This document shows positions 1 through 12,415 of a DNA stretch of 64,000 nucleotides, piece by piece. A model generated the notes under the pieces. The model searched no databases, had not been told where the DNA came from, and worked only from the letters and a program-made list of their open reading frames with translations. Position 1 is the stretch's first letter. Each line of letters opens with the position of its first letter. The DNA is taken from the NCBI GenBank assembly GCA_011319805.1, contig SJRY01000236.1:558001-622000 (forward strand), read 5' to 3'. This DNA comes from Macrocybe gigantea (lineage: Eukaryota > Basidiomycota > Agaricomycetes > Agaricales > Callistosporiaceae). Both the position numbers and the translations under genes were made by a program.

Positions 1-1022
1 TCTTCAAAGGTCCGCTATCAGTAGATAGCAGCGCGTAAATCAGAAATCGGAAGAGGTTTCGGATGGCGAAAGAGAGGGCTTACGGGCAGATCGAGTTGAT
101 GCGAATGCCTTCCCGAGCGTGCACCATTGCAAGTTCTCGTGTCATAGCAAGAACACCACCCTTTTCACGGTTCAGCTGAGCTAGGCGTGAAGATGGCATC
201 TTGACACGAACCTTGGATGCAGTATCTATATTTCGGCAAGGCTAAGCAGGCATCACGAATACGAACGAACAGGTCGAGTACGTACATGCCAGCTGGGGTG
301 TTGCGGCGCCGACAAGCGCCACAAAACTAGCGGTGTTAATGATGCTTCCGCCAGTATGCAGACCCTCGGACTCATCCACGGGATTCTGCCTCATGGCCAG
401 AATAGCATACTTGCAGCCCCACCAAACACCTTTGAGGTTGATCTGCATAGTGAGGTCCCAGATGCGCTCTTCAGTGTTCAAAGCATTATCGTCTGCTGGG
501 TGCATAATTCCTGATCTTGAGGTGAGTATCCACAATGGCAGAGACGAACTTTCATCATGCAACACAAACCAGCATTATTGAACTAGGAAAGAGCAACCAA
601 TTAACGCAACACTCGCAATACAAGGTCATAAATTTCGTTACCATCACATCCAATCTTCCAAAATTATTAACTGCCGCATCGACGGCCGCTTTCACGTCCG
701 CCTCTTTACTGACATCAGTACGAATCGCTTTCGCCTTCACATTCGGGTAATGCTTAGAGATGAAGGCCTCGACCTTCGCTGCGGCATCCAGATTGATATC
801 TGCTAGAACGACATTTGCGCCTTCTTGAGCGAATAAAATTGACGATTCCAGACCGATGCCTCTGCGTATCGCGTGCTTATCACTCCTGAAAGTTCATAAG
901 GAATGAACAGCTAGATGACCTACGATCCAGCGCCTGTTACGAGAGCGACCTGCAAAAATCATGATGTTGGGCTCTGACTCTGGACAACTAGGTCATACCC
1001 TGTTAGCAAGACGTCCAGACAT
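1..1022 (-). CDS. Short-chain dehydrogenase/reductase (classical SDR), 3' part cut by window edge
   Basis: NAD(P)-dependent oxidoreductase of the classical SDR family; substrate unknown. The start ATG at 1020-1022 gives MSGRLANR, and after a short intron comes the cofactor motif TGAGSGIG (also split by an intron). The FNNAG motif is completed by a 13-nt microexon (570-582). Downstream are the NTAS serine region and the catalytic YTASK motif (Y-x3-K), whose codons are split by an intron, then GGVLAMTRELAMVHAREGIR and INSICP just before a donor at the left edge. The substrate-binding C-terminus lies outside the window. At least six introns. No frameshift seen. Family assignment is firm; the reaction is not. 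Confidence 0.9.
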
Positions 1023-1204
1023 AGTAGTATGATAATGGAACTGGGAGGTGTACCTTAGTCAATGTATGTACCGTAACGCGCTCACGTGCGTGATTGGAGC
1101 CGGTCACGTTGCGGCGTCACACCGGCTACTGTTGGCAAACTTGAATGGGATTTGAAATGAATATCAAGTAATGTATGCGACGTGGAAGGGAAAACACACA
1201 GTAA

Positions 1205-2578
1205 TTAATCCCCATTCCGGTCTTGTGTATCTTTAAACATGTTCATGAAATCTTTCGCGACGTCGGGCAGCGACTCAGAGTTGACAGAGTCACCCAAGGT
1301 ATCATCCCAAACTTGAAGGGTATACTGAGACTCATCCGCTGAGAATTGACTCGCTATGCCCCTATTCCCCTCAATCGACTCATTTTGCGATTCGTCTTCG
1401 GTCATCGAATCGTTGCCATCGTTTTCCTGGACGAAAGGTATCTTGCCACACAAAGATATCCCGCTTCGCACGCTTTCGGACGGGAAGTGTATCCCAAGGG
1501 ATGATTACGGGTATTAGAATTTGTGTCAATGGGAAGGCAAACCGAGCTCCTATCTTCTTTCCTAGAAAGGAAATGAAGTTATAACAAGTCGATGACGATA
1601 GGAGAGAACACCTCACAGTTCTGAAAAACGTTGTAAATCGTCACCTAATGTCGGAAGTGGGACCGAGACATCTAGTTCCGTCTCGGCGTGGCTCTGAGAG
1701 CTTGGGATGGCTTCCTCGAGTAGAATGGGATCATCGAATTCCGTTAATAAAGGTTGGGTTTGCGACGAATAGACCATTTCGTGTTCTTCACAAGTCCAAG
1801 TCGCGTCCCTAGGGCGGTGATCTGGCATCAGAGTGCTAGCCGAGGACATTTCTGCCCTATATTGTGAGAGACAGTACGTTAAATCAAGATCTTGACTCTG
1901 CGAAGAAGGGATGAAATTCTGGGAATCAGGGCGTCCGAAAGGCTCTGCTGTGCTGAGGGAAGGAAACTGATCAAATAACTGGGGCATAGAGCCGGAACCG
2001 GGTGTTGAGACTTCCTCGAGACGACAGGGCTGAGCAAGGGCATTTATCGAATTCCTTTCATGACGACTGTGTGAAGACTCGGTGGGACGCAAAGTAGCAC
2101 TAGGAATGACGGATAGGATAGGCGCTTCTAAACGGTCAACCTGTTTGGATATCCTTTCAATTGAATAGAGACGATCCAATCTATTGCCCTTGGTCGGAAT
2201 GTTAGTTGGAAAGGAACTACTGGAAGAAGACATTGACACCGAAGAGCTATAAGCGATGTCGATCTTTGCAGCGCCGACATCAACCGCAGAACAGGTCACT
2301 GTCGAGGGAGCTTTCAGAAATGAGATCATACGTGATTGATTGCTCTTGAGCGTGGAGCGTGGGGGAGGCGCCTGCGCCCTCGCCCTCTTCGCGGACGGCG
2401 ATGCCATTGGCTCCTCGCCGTCCTGCCTCGCGCGCTTGGTTATTCGAGACTGCGCGCCTTTCCGGGCCCTAGACAAACCGATACGAGGAAAGAAGCTAGT
2501 GATCGGTTCTTCTCCCGCACAAGGCATAGTCTGCTTGCTTTCATAGATGTGAACTGGTGAGAGGCGCGTCAGTGACAA
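1205..2578 (-). CDS. Disordered protein with PIP-box-like and SQ/TQ motifs, divergent from dUTPase
   Basis: No family recognised. The protein (about 420 residues) is Ser-rich and predicted disordered. Near the N-terminus is EEPITSFFPR, which fits a PCNA-interacting (PIP) box except for E in place of Q. About 60 residues on is QSRMISFL, a second Q-x2-M-x2-F-L match. Several SQ/TQ sites follow (SSQSQ, SSQTQ, SSQSH, ESQN, ESQY), the kind of cluster phosphorylated by ATM/ATR kinases. Basic patches (KRARQ, KRARA) could be nuclear signals. An alternative start at 2527 (MPCAGEEP) puts the first PIP-like motif almost at the N-terminus. One intron near 1615; a one-base frame shift near 1487 separates the last, acidic exon segment. 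A role at the replication fork is inference from motifs and from the shared promoter. Confidence 0.6.
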
Positions 2579-2622
2579 AGGTTGAACTTAGTGTGCTCTT
2601 GTTTGGCATTTAGAGTGCCAAA

Positions 2623-2658
2623 ACGCGTTAATTAGCCTCGTGTCAGCCACAGACGCGT
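2623..2658. promoter_or_regulatory. Two MluI cell-cycle boxes (ACGCGT) in the dUTPase divergent promoter
   Basis: ACGCGT occurs at 2623-2628 and 2653-2658, inside the 102-bp gap between two divergent start codons. This hexamer is the MCB element bound by MBF-type factors in yeasts, which switch on dUTPase and other S-phase genes at G1/S. The word is a palindrome, so it could serve both genes. About 16 copies are expected by chance in 64 kb; two within 36 bp of a dUTPase start are notable but not proof. Confidence 0.55.
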
Positions 2659-2680
2659 TTTGTTCCCTTCCATATCCCTC

Positions 2681-3428
2681 ATGGCCGAAGCCGCTCAAAT
2701 AAAAAAGAGAAGAATGTCTAATACTGCTACAGAGGGGCCCTCTGCACCAGTCGCAAATTTGCTCGTGAAACGTCTATCTGAAAAAGCGAAAATCCCAACG
2801 CGTGGATCGGCCTTGGCTGCGGGATACGACTTGTATAGGTGTGCAATTCAACGTGACGCAGAGCTTTCTCGTGATGCTCAGATCATAATCTAGTGCAGAA
2901 AGAAAGGTTATACCTGCCCATGGAAAGGCTCTGGTTAATACCCAGATTTCAATTGCTGTCCCTGTCGGAACGTATGGACGCGTTGCACCACGAAGCGGGC
3001 TGGGTACGTTTGTTGTTTAGCTCTCTGGAGGAAGAATCCCTCAATGTCTTATTAGCCTCGAAATTTATGATTGATACCGGGGCGGGAGTGATTGATGCAG
3101 ACTATCGAGGAGTTGTGTTTGTTCTCCTGTTCAACCATTCGGACACCGATTTCCAAGGTTAGGATTCTCTTTTAATGGATCTGTTCCACTCATCGCGATT
3201 TGACACACCTTCGCCAGTGGAAGAAGGTGATCGTGTCGCACAACTAATCATCGAGAGAATCTACCCCGGACGTGCTCGAAGTGGATGTAAGTACACAATC
3301 GGGATATGTACTTTGATAACTCTGACGTGCCCTCTCTTCCCTAGAACCTAGATGAAACGGTTCGCGGTGCTGGAGGATTCGGCTCGACCGGCGGTCACAA
3401 TGGCTTAGGTGCTCCCTCGGTATCATGA
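2681..3428 (+). CDS. DUT1: dUTP diphosphatase (dUTPase)
   Basis: Hydrolyses dUTP to dUMP and PPi, keeping uracil out of DNA and supplying dUMP for dTMP synthesis. All five trimeric dUTPase motifs are present in order across five exons: AAGYDLYSA (split by intron 2839-2893), [20 protein letters not shown] with the catalytic Asp, GDRVAQLII, and [10 protein letters not shown] at the C-terminal arm. The start at 2681 (MAEAAQ) is the first ATG. Between RIY and the last motif the frame slips: the C4 run at 3264-3267 has one C too many for the conserved PDVLEVDNLD reading, or two other bases are missing. Use of the second acceptor AG (ending 3351) would keep the frame open but lose about ten conserved residues. 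Convergent with GatC, 46 bp away. Confidence 0.95.
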
Positions 3429-3474
3429 TTCCTTTCTTGTCGAAATCCACGTGTCCCAAGCTACCTACTGTATG

Positions 3475-4046
3475 TCAAAAGTCTGCCTCACTAGCGTGTG
3501 AGGACTTCGAGAGTACATTAAAAGACAAGTCACCATTGAGGAAGTCAAGACGCACATTTCTTTTCGGCAGATCGACTACATAATACCCATCTTTGGTTCG
3601 GCTGGCATAGCGAAGCAAATCCTCCCCCACTGATCTCGTTTCTGCTTTTCCTCAGATGATATAGGCCGTTTAGTAGCCACCTGAGATGGCTCCACACTTT
3701 TGTGTGCAACAGGGCGAACATCATGAGTATCCACTAACTTGACCGCCTCCACTAGTTTCACAAGGTCTTGAAGCTCTTGCTTCAATCTGAAGGATTCTTC
3801 AACGCTCTCGGGTGCTTCAAGAGCAGCAAGCTGATGCAAATGGTGGAAGGTCTTGTCGGAAAGCTTGGGTGCAGGGTATGACGACAACAAGTCGTAGACG
3901 GACCATGTCGGGCGGGACGGTATCCCACTGGCGTCTGATGCATGAGAAAGATGAGAGACGTTCGAATCGCCACGAAGACTACCAAAGAGAAAAAAAGGGT
4001 CCCTGCGAGGATGGAGGAATATCCTTGCTCGTCGAGCGAGCAGCAT
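3475..4046 (-). CDS. Mitochondrial Glu-tRNA(Gln) amidotransferase subunit C (GatC/Gta3-like)
   Basis: Subunit of the GatCAB-type enzyme that converts Glu-tRNA(Gln) to Gln-tRNA(Gln) in mitochondria. The start at 4046 gives MLLARRARIFLHPRR, a typical basic presequence. The Gta3/GatC region follows: SVYDLLSSYPAPKLSDKTF, then a helix with LHQLAAL and LVKLVEAVKLVDT. The family's C-terminal segment, EDLLRYASRTKDGYYVVDLP, is present but one frame off: a G5 run (plus-strand C5, 3624-3628) seems to lack one base. Read as given, the frame ends at 3576; with the conserved reading it ends at 3475. Divergent from mS34, whose start lies 66 bp away. Confidence 0.82.
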
Positions 4047-4112
4047 GTTGGGAAGAAGTAACCGTCAGGTATGGCTGAGTTTGAAATTTTGCTCGTTTTG
4101 CACATCGACTTC

Positions 4113-4524
4113 ATGTTGTGGACTTCGCCTCTCAGAAGTGCGCCCAATCTAACCCGTTCATTGCAAAAGCTTCTGCCTCCCAAGCTTCCGCCTTCACTTT
4201 CTACGCGTCCGGGAAACCTCTATGAAGTCATTTCACGGACACCGGATGGCGGAGTTGGACGCAAAGTTCACCAATTACGGTGGAGCCAGAAACAGATCCC
4301 AAACTGTTATTGGCTAGTTACGCGGTCCCAATTCAAATGCGAAGGCAAGCATGGCAAGGCGTGGGGTCTACTGTACTGGAAGGGTGCGAGGCCAACAATC
4401 CTGCGATGTGGAATACTTGCTGATTATCCCCACAACAACAGACAAACTTGTCAGTCCACGGGAAGAACGCATCACAGGTTCTCTCAAGTACACATGGCAA
4501 GAGGGCGTCTCCAAGGGTGAATAG
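4113..4524 (+). CDS. Mitochondrial small-subunit ribosomal protein mS34
   Basis: Nuclear-encoded component of the mitochondrial ribosome small subunit. Two exons: 4113-4383 and 4442-4524. The hallmark stretch is GVGRKVHQLRW followed by CYWLVTRSQFKCEGKHGKAW and GLLYWKD, then TGSLKYTWQEGVSKGE to the stop. This matches the MRP-S34 family pattern of a Gly-rich loop, a YW pair and HGKAWG. The intron 4384-4441 joins TGG-AAG-G to AC-AAA, giving WKDKL. I chose 4113 (MLWTSPLRSAPN) because it begins a short basic, mitochondrial-like leader; an in-frame ATG at 4071 would add 14 hydrophobic residues and nearly touch GatC. Confidence 0.82.
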
Positions 4525-5095
4525 GTGCGAACAAAAACTAAAACCAGGCCCGCTGCCAGGTACGCTGTCATACGCCCGTTCGACCATCAGCGTCTGATGC
4601 AAGATGCTTCTGACCACAGCTGGTCCTAGGCCGAACGGTTCTTCATGGCATCAACGCGTCAGCGCTAGCCACTGGATGTCCTGAATGGCGTCTCATCCAG
4701 CTTCTGCCTCTTTGTAACCTGGTTCTCCCTGTAACTTAGTTCGGCGTCACAAAATACCAGCAACCTTACATTCCGCTTCTGCTGCCCATTGTTCTTGACC
4801 CTTAATCAACTTCTGTTGTCCTTAGAGGTACAGCCGTTATTCAGTTGGAATTTCCACGCTGCTATGTCAAACTGATGGTCCCCCAATGCGAGCAGCTGTC
4901 ATCGGTAGACCAGGAAACGATCTCGCAGAGACCCATTCACTGTCCTTGTGGCAACATCTGCCGTTGGGTGGTACGGATGCAAAAATTAACTTATTTTTTA
5001 TTTGGTCTTTCTGCAAAGGAGAATACATGGCCCATCCAAACGAGAAATCCAAATAATTTAGTTAAAAATGCAAGGATATTTCAGTGTTTCTTCTT
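4525..5095. other. Intergenic, between two convergent 3' ends
   Basis: Holds the 3' ends of mS34 and of the M43 protease gene. The short open frames here have no recognisable domain and no intron signals that join them to anything. Nothing else is seen. Confidence 0.5.
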
Positions 5096-6264
5096 TCAGA
5101 GCCCACGGTAGGTCGCAATCTGGGCCTTGAGGCGAGTAACCTGGCCGGGGTGAACTCGGTCATGCATGCGTCGTCGGTGTAGTCCATGAAGTTGTCTGTT
5201 GCGGCTTGTCAGAAAAAAAACTAGCTCACCACCTGATTAAAAAGTACATACGGATGGGGTCGACGCCTCCACCTGAACAAGTGTCACGACCAGTTGGGCA
5301 ACCGAAAGCGGGGGACGCCTCGGGAGGAGTGTCGCTGACGGAGTCACCAGACCCAGAGCAGCCGCCCTGGAAAGTGTGGAAGAGACCGACCCAGTGGCCG
5401 GCTTCGTGAGTAAGGGTCTTTTGGTACAGAGTAAATCACTGCTGATCATATAGAAAAGTCAAATAGCCTACCTGACCCAAGTTGTAAGGAGCAGCAGTTC
5501 CTCCAGGAACAGAAGAATAGAGCATGACGACACCATCGTCTTTAGGAGCGCTGGAATAACTCGAAGGGAAAGTAGAGTAGCCAAGGAGACCCGCGCCAGA
5601 CCCAGAAACGAATCTGAAGAAAGGTGAGCAAACAATCGAAGGTAAGAAGATCCGAGAATGACCGACCCCACTGTGTACACATTCAAGTCTGCAGCGCCGC
5701 CTTGCCTGAGCTGATTCTTCATCGCAGTCTGCTGGGTGGTGCCAGGTGCGGCGTTGTTGAACCAATCGGTATTGATGGTGCGCGTGGTTCCTGCAAGGGT
5801 GAATGTGAGACCAGAACTGGCATATGCCGTATTCAAGACTTGAATCTGGGAAGCGATTTGGGAATCCCTGCCACAGACTATGTGAGCACGGAAGAAAAAG
5901 ACATATAACAAGAACGTACGGAACGTTGCCTCCAGACAAGGTCGTATCTTTGCTAACGACGTGGAAGTAAACCTAATCATCGTTTACATTTTGAAATGCA
6001 ATGATATATTTCCGACGACCTACATTGACCGTCGATTGAGCAGCGAAATCACCCGGAGTGACCTTGTTCTCCTGGAAATCCTTCTCCATCGCGATGACTT
6101 GCTCATCGCTCACATAAGTACCGCAGACCCTGAATAATCACGTCTCGATTCTATGATGTAGATCAACATATGTCAAGCGCTGCTCACCTCCGCGTTGCGT
6201 TGAACGGAGTCGCAAGCGCAGCCGATGCACCAAGAAGAAGGGAAAGAGCGTAAGAGACAAACAT
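5096..6264 (-). CDS. Secreted metalloprotease, M43 (pappalysin-like/cytophagalysin) family
   Basis: Extracellular zinc endopeptidase. The start at 6264 gives [20 protein letters not shown], a clear signal peptide. The body contains RVCGTY, the VYFHVVSKD strand, [20 protein letters not shown] and the zinc site [11 protein letters not shown] (HExxHxxGxxH). The Met-turn lies in [11 protein letters not shown]. About six introns, including one just upstream of the zinc motif and one before HNFMDY. The last exon reads out of frame after EFTP: the conserved [16 protein letters not shown] ending needs one more base near 5144-5150 (CCCCGGCC on the coding strand). The family is firm. As in other saprotrophic fungi, a role in external protein breakdown is likely. 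Confidence 0.92.
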
Positions 6265-7588
6265 CGCTGAAAACTTAGGAACGACTCGCAGGGCGATGTA
6301 TCTCTGTGCATATTGCAAGTGCTTTTTATACTGCACAATCGCACCGCGTCGACTGATTCCAGCTTTACGCGCGGTTGATACCGGGATGCAATCTGAACCA
6401 CATGGATGCAGTTTGAAAGCAGTATCAGAACAGCACCGAATGATGGAATCCAAGACAGAGAAGCCACGAGCCTCATGGTCGCGAAGACCGCATGGCGGAA
6501 GAGCACAAGAAAACTTTGCGGATATCCGTGAAAGATCCCATCGGACGGGGTTGAACTAAGACTGCGATGCAACGATGACTACCACCATTTGAAGTACATG
6601 GCAAAACATTACCTTGGCTTTCGTAGTGCAAAAATAGTGGGCTGATTTCCAGGACAACGGATGCCCAGACCCCCCATGAATGCATCAGCGACGTCGCCGA
6701 CGGCGATATTCGACAGACCAAGTAAAACAACGATCGTGATGAATATGACTCCAACAGGAGATCGTACGCGACAAAAGGCTTCTGCAATACAAACGCAGCA
6801 GTGATCGCTTTCCTCTAGCAATGGGATAGATCTAATCATGTGCTGAAGATTTTTCGCTGTTGTGGAAAATGGCCGTGAGGTAGATCCGAGAAGCATTTGG
6901 AAATGATACGTGTTGGAAATGTGCCAAGGTGGCTGTTACTTCGATGTCATGAGGAAACGATATCACGATTCGTAGTTGACAAGCGTTGCATCCTTCATTA
7001 TTGAAGATATGAACAGATGAGTCGGCTTGATATCTGCAGCACTGGCCCTAACACACCTGAATGGAGTTCCGCCCTCGTGATCGTCAGCGGCAGTCGATTT
7101 CGGAGGCATGGGCGCAGAAGGATCCATCGAGAGGGCACACGTTACCCATACAATTTCAACGTCGGCCAATTGACAGCGCGGGCGATACGAACAGAAGCCA
7201 TGCTGACTACTATCACACGACGGCGATGCAACCTGGACTTCCATATGACCACGTCTGCCTCAAGTTCGGATCCGGGCAATACACGTCGGATAAGCTAGGC
7301 TTGCACCGTGAGCGGCGTGGCCAAATGACCACTTTGTCTTTTTTCGGGAATCATAAGTGGATGCTCATGATGTAGTTGCATGGATCGTGCGATGGGCGAT
7401 GCATCATCCGTGCCAGCATGTGCAGGAGCGTTATCCGCTTCGATTTGAGCAGTGGGTCCTACTTAGCATAATATATTTTGACTTGTGTACTTGACAAGCC
7501 ATAACCGGCAACTGCGATTTCACGTGTGCAAACCAGAGTAACGTGCAATACGCGGCGCAATACTCGAGGAGTACTCGAACGTTTCTCA
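6265..7588. other. Long intergenic region with no recognised gene
   Basis: About 1.3 kb between the divergent protease and acyl-CoA-binding protein genes. Open frames exist on both strands. The longest, 6138-6572 on the minus strand, runs into the protease exon. Another, at 6609-6896, has one hydrophobic stretch. None shows a known domain, a consistent intron pattern or a shared frame across candidate introns. It probably holds both promoters. Confidence 0.4.
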
Positions 7589-9199
7589 ATGGCATCCGGG
7601 GAGTCCATAGACGCTCAGTTTGACCGTGCAGTAGAGATCGTTCAAAGCCTGCCGAAGACGGGCCCAATACAAACGGACTATGAGGAAAAACTGGCGATGT
7701 ACAGGTATGTCGTTCCTAATTCAGTCCAAAGACTTGCTCATCACCACGTACGCCTGCTTTGGCGACTAGCTTGTACAAGCAAGGTATTCCAATCAGATAT
7801 TTGCTCCTCCTGTTTGATAATCTCGCCGCCAGCGACCGTCGGCAACGTCAACTCTCCGAGGCCGGGTATGTGGGATATGCTTGGCCGTGCTAAATGGTGT
7901 GTAAAGAGAACAACTTTATTATTATGCGATTGAGAAATCCCTAGGGACGCCTGGGAGAAGCATAAAGATCTGGACAGTTATGAGGCGAAGAGACTTTACG
8001 TTGAAGCACTTCTAAAGGTTCGCAAACAAGTCCGTCTGCTCCCCGACGAATCTGAATAAGGTCCAGGTTTTGCGAAAATACTCAGATAAAACCACCGCCA
8101 AGCAACTAGTGCAAGAACTGGAGTCTTACGGCACCTACCTATCTGATTCGGCGTTGAATCGTATGTCACATCCTCATGGTCCGTCTAGGTTTATGAACAA
8201 ATGTTGCAGGAACATTGTCCGGTTCGCCAGATTCAGACTCATCTGGTTCCACTTCCCCGGAAGATATTGCTTCCGCATCCTATCTCCATCCTTCCCACTC
8301 TTTTCGCCACTCGCCGCATCATGACCCCCCTCTAGGTTCTAACACTGCATCCGAAGATGAAGTTGTTGAACTCCCAATGTCTCCACCAAGTGTCCACTCA
8401 CAGGCACCACGGCCACAATCTTCCCTGTCCTCACATCGATATCGCACCCCCATGACAGGCTCCTTCGTGACGTCGCCGCCCCCACATACCATTCCCACCT
8501 CACAACCAATGCCCACCTTTCAAACGCCTTCTGCTTTTGCCGAGCCTTCGGTTGCCTCTTCGTATCCGTCGGGTAGTTCATACGTCGGTCAATCCAGCGA
8601 GTCATTCCGCGTAGGAATGGCTACGCCCACACGTCCATTTCCATTAAATTCATCCAATGCTCACCATCGAGAAATGGCCCACCCTCATTCCGCGCCTTAT
8701 GGACCAGCGAGACCTGCTTCAAGACAGACTTTAGAACGCGCTGTCGAAAACACTCAAGCACACCTTGCGGCTCTGTCAGAGCGTCTGGAGGCATTGGAAA
8801 CTTCGGCCATCTCCAGATCGCGAATATCTCTGATGCTCGGCTCGAGTGGCTCTCCTGGGAGGCGCGGTAGCCCTTACCGGGGAAACGTGATCATCTGGGA
8901 CTTGGATGACATGGGCCTGTGGTCTCTCGTACTGAATCCGCTGCAAGAGGGTTGGGACACCTCCGCGACGTCGCGGCATTTTCGCCCGGGATGATCAGCG
9001 CTCGCCGACTGCCATTATCGTTCGACGGCTGTGCTTGGACGTATCATTCCTGCTATGCGTCCTGGCCATCATCCGGGGCATATGGAAACGGAGTGGTGTT
9101 AGAAGGCGGGAGGTAAAAGCAGCGCTCCTCGTGTTGTGGCGCGCTATCATTGGATCAAAGCCAAACAGAGCATTGGTCGATCGAGGCATCCAAGGATAA
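7589..9199 (+). CDS. Membrane-anchored acyl-CoA-binding protein (Atg37/ACBD5-like)
   Basis: Binds long-chain acyl-CoA. The ACBP domain is spread over four small exons: FDRAVEIVQSLPKTGPIQ, YEEKLAMYSLYKQATVGNV, RPGMWDMLGRAKWDAW, and SYEAKRLYVEALLKVLRKYS. It is followed by a Ser/Pro-rich linker, then a short coiled coil (TLERAVENTQAHLAALSERL) and a C-terminal membrane segment (LCLDVSFLLCVLAIIRGIW) with basic flanks. This layout is that of peroxisomal Atg37/ACBD5. The membrane part lies two one-base shifts away from the linker frame (near 8948 and in the T4 run at 8979-8982); read literally, the protein stops at 8992-8994, before the anchor. The anchored form is inferred from the well-formed downstream frame ending at 9199. 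Confidence 0.88.
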
Positions 9200-9403
9200 C
9201 GGCGGCAAAAAGAAAGTCTTGGCATACCCCAGTTCCGTCTTTCATATCTATTTCGGTGTTGTTAAATCTCCGTTGCAAACACATACGGGGCAAGATATGG
9301 TTCTGATTTGCGATTTATTTCAAATTTTACAATGCATAAGCCATGCAGATACTGATGCTATCATAGACTTGTCTCTTTGTATGGATTCGTTTCGTAATGC
9401 AAT

Positions 9404-11248
<1,845 letters not shown>

Positions 11249-11527
11249 TTATGCAGAGAAACTCGGATGAGATGATGGTGGGAGGAAATGAGGTCAAGCT
11301 CTTATAAGCACGGTGTGGAGAACTGTTTTCCCGTCAGCAAGAATTATGACATGTGAGAGGATCTTCAGAAGGGCGTATTATTACTCAAGAATTGACCAAC
11401 AGAATCTCAGCATTTTATAATCCATTTAATAGAGAATCTGGTCGAGGCCCGCGTCGTCCTGAATGCAAGTCTTGAATAATAAGCTTTTTGTTTCGGAGAT
11501 TGACACCGTGCTTCACGTTCATCCACC

Positions 11528-12169
11528 ATGTCGTTTACAAACATGTACTACAGACGGGTGAGATCATCGTTATATTGGGCATGGACGCTTCACAGAGACA
11601 AAAAATTAGACTGCAGGGACAGCCAAAAGCTGCTTCGTCTGCTATAAACCCACTACCACGGTTCTTGCGACCATAGATACGGTAGACTTCCTGTACACAT
11701 GCCCCAGCCATCTATCAGACCGGCAATTTGCATCTCCGCTCGGAGGTGCAGATGGACAAGTTGGTGCTCGAAAGATGGGGCTAAGTGACGAGGAGATAGC
11801 TAAAGTCAAGGCAGAATGGGATGAAAGACAAAATAAGAAACTGGAGAAGGAAAAAGCCAAAGCAGGGGAGAAAGCAAGCGACGACAAGGAGAAGAAGGAC
11901 AGTACGGCAAACGAGGATACTAAAGAGATCTCACCCAATCCTCCGACTCGGTAACGCCTTCAACGTCGACGCCCCCCAAAGTGAACCACGAAAGATATGC
12001 CTTACATCGTGACTTTTTTGCAAGTTAAGTGATGTCAATTTTGCACGCTGTTATATGCGCAATGTTAACATTTGGCTCAGTGAGACAAGCAGAGCACCGG
12101 AAACGAAGACAGGCGGCGCAGACGAGGGATCTGGCGCCGCGGTTGCCTGGAGTGCCCAGCAGTCCTTAG
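11528..12169 (+). CDS. VFA1: Vps4-associated protein 1 (VFA1)
   Basis: Partner of the AAA-ATPase Vps4, which recycles ESCRT-III at endosomes; in yeast Vfa1 stimulates Vps4. Exon 1 (11528-11557) encodes MSFTNMYYRR. Exon 2 starts at 11610 with the zinc-ribbon-like SCFVCYKPTTTVLATIDTVD and FLYTCPSHLSDRQFASP (Cys pairs and a Cys-His). A Lys/Glu-rich coiled segment follows. The conserved C-terminal Vps4-binding helix, HERYALHRDFFAMRQAEHRK, is split by the intron 12024-12080 and ends at 12169. Between the coil and this helix the frame slips by one base near 11941 (CCTCCGACTCGG), where the literal reading stops. The family call rests on the Cys motif and the FFAMR helix together. Confidence 0.88.
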
Positions 12170-12415
12170 CTCGTAGACAAATATTAGCGGAGTTTGAAAA
12201 TGCAGACCCAGACATTTGCTTTTGCCGTCTCCTCATCGTCTAGGACAGCGTCCAAAGCATCATCCTCGTCGCCTCAGTCAGATTTTATTCTACTTTCCTG
12301 TTTTCAGTCTTTTTGCTTAATTAGATACTTTATCGCAAGTGGGTTTCGTTTTCTTTTCAGGTCTTGAACTGACAGGTTTTTGTCCCAGATTCATGATTGT
12401 TGACGCATAATCAAC

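Noticed and set aside
4845..5111. Plus-strand open frame between mS34 and the protease
   Set aside because: It overlaps the protease 3' exon antisense and reads like random sequence.
6138..6572. Minus-strand open frame of 144 codons upstream of the M43 protease
   Set aside because: It runs through the protease signal-peptide exon in another frame and has no domain; probably promoter and 5' UTR.
6609..6896. Minus-strand open frame with a hydrophobic stretch
   Set aside because: No recognised family, no coherent introns and no support for a start; left as intergenic.
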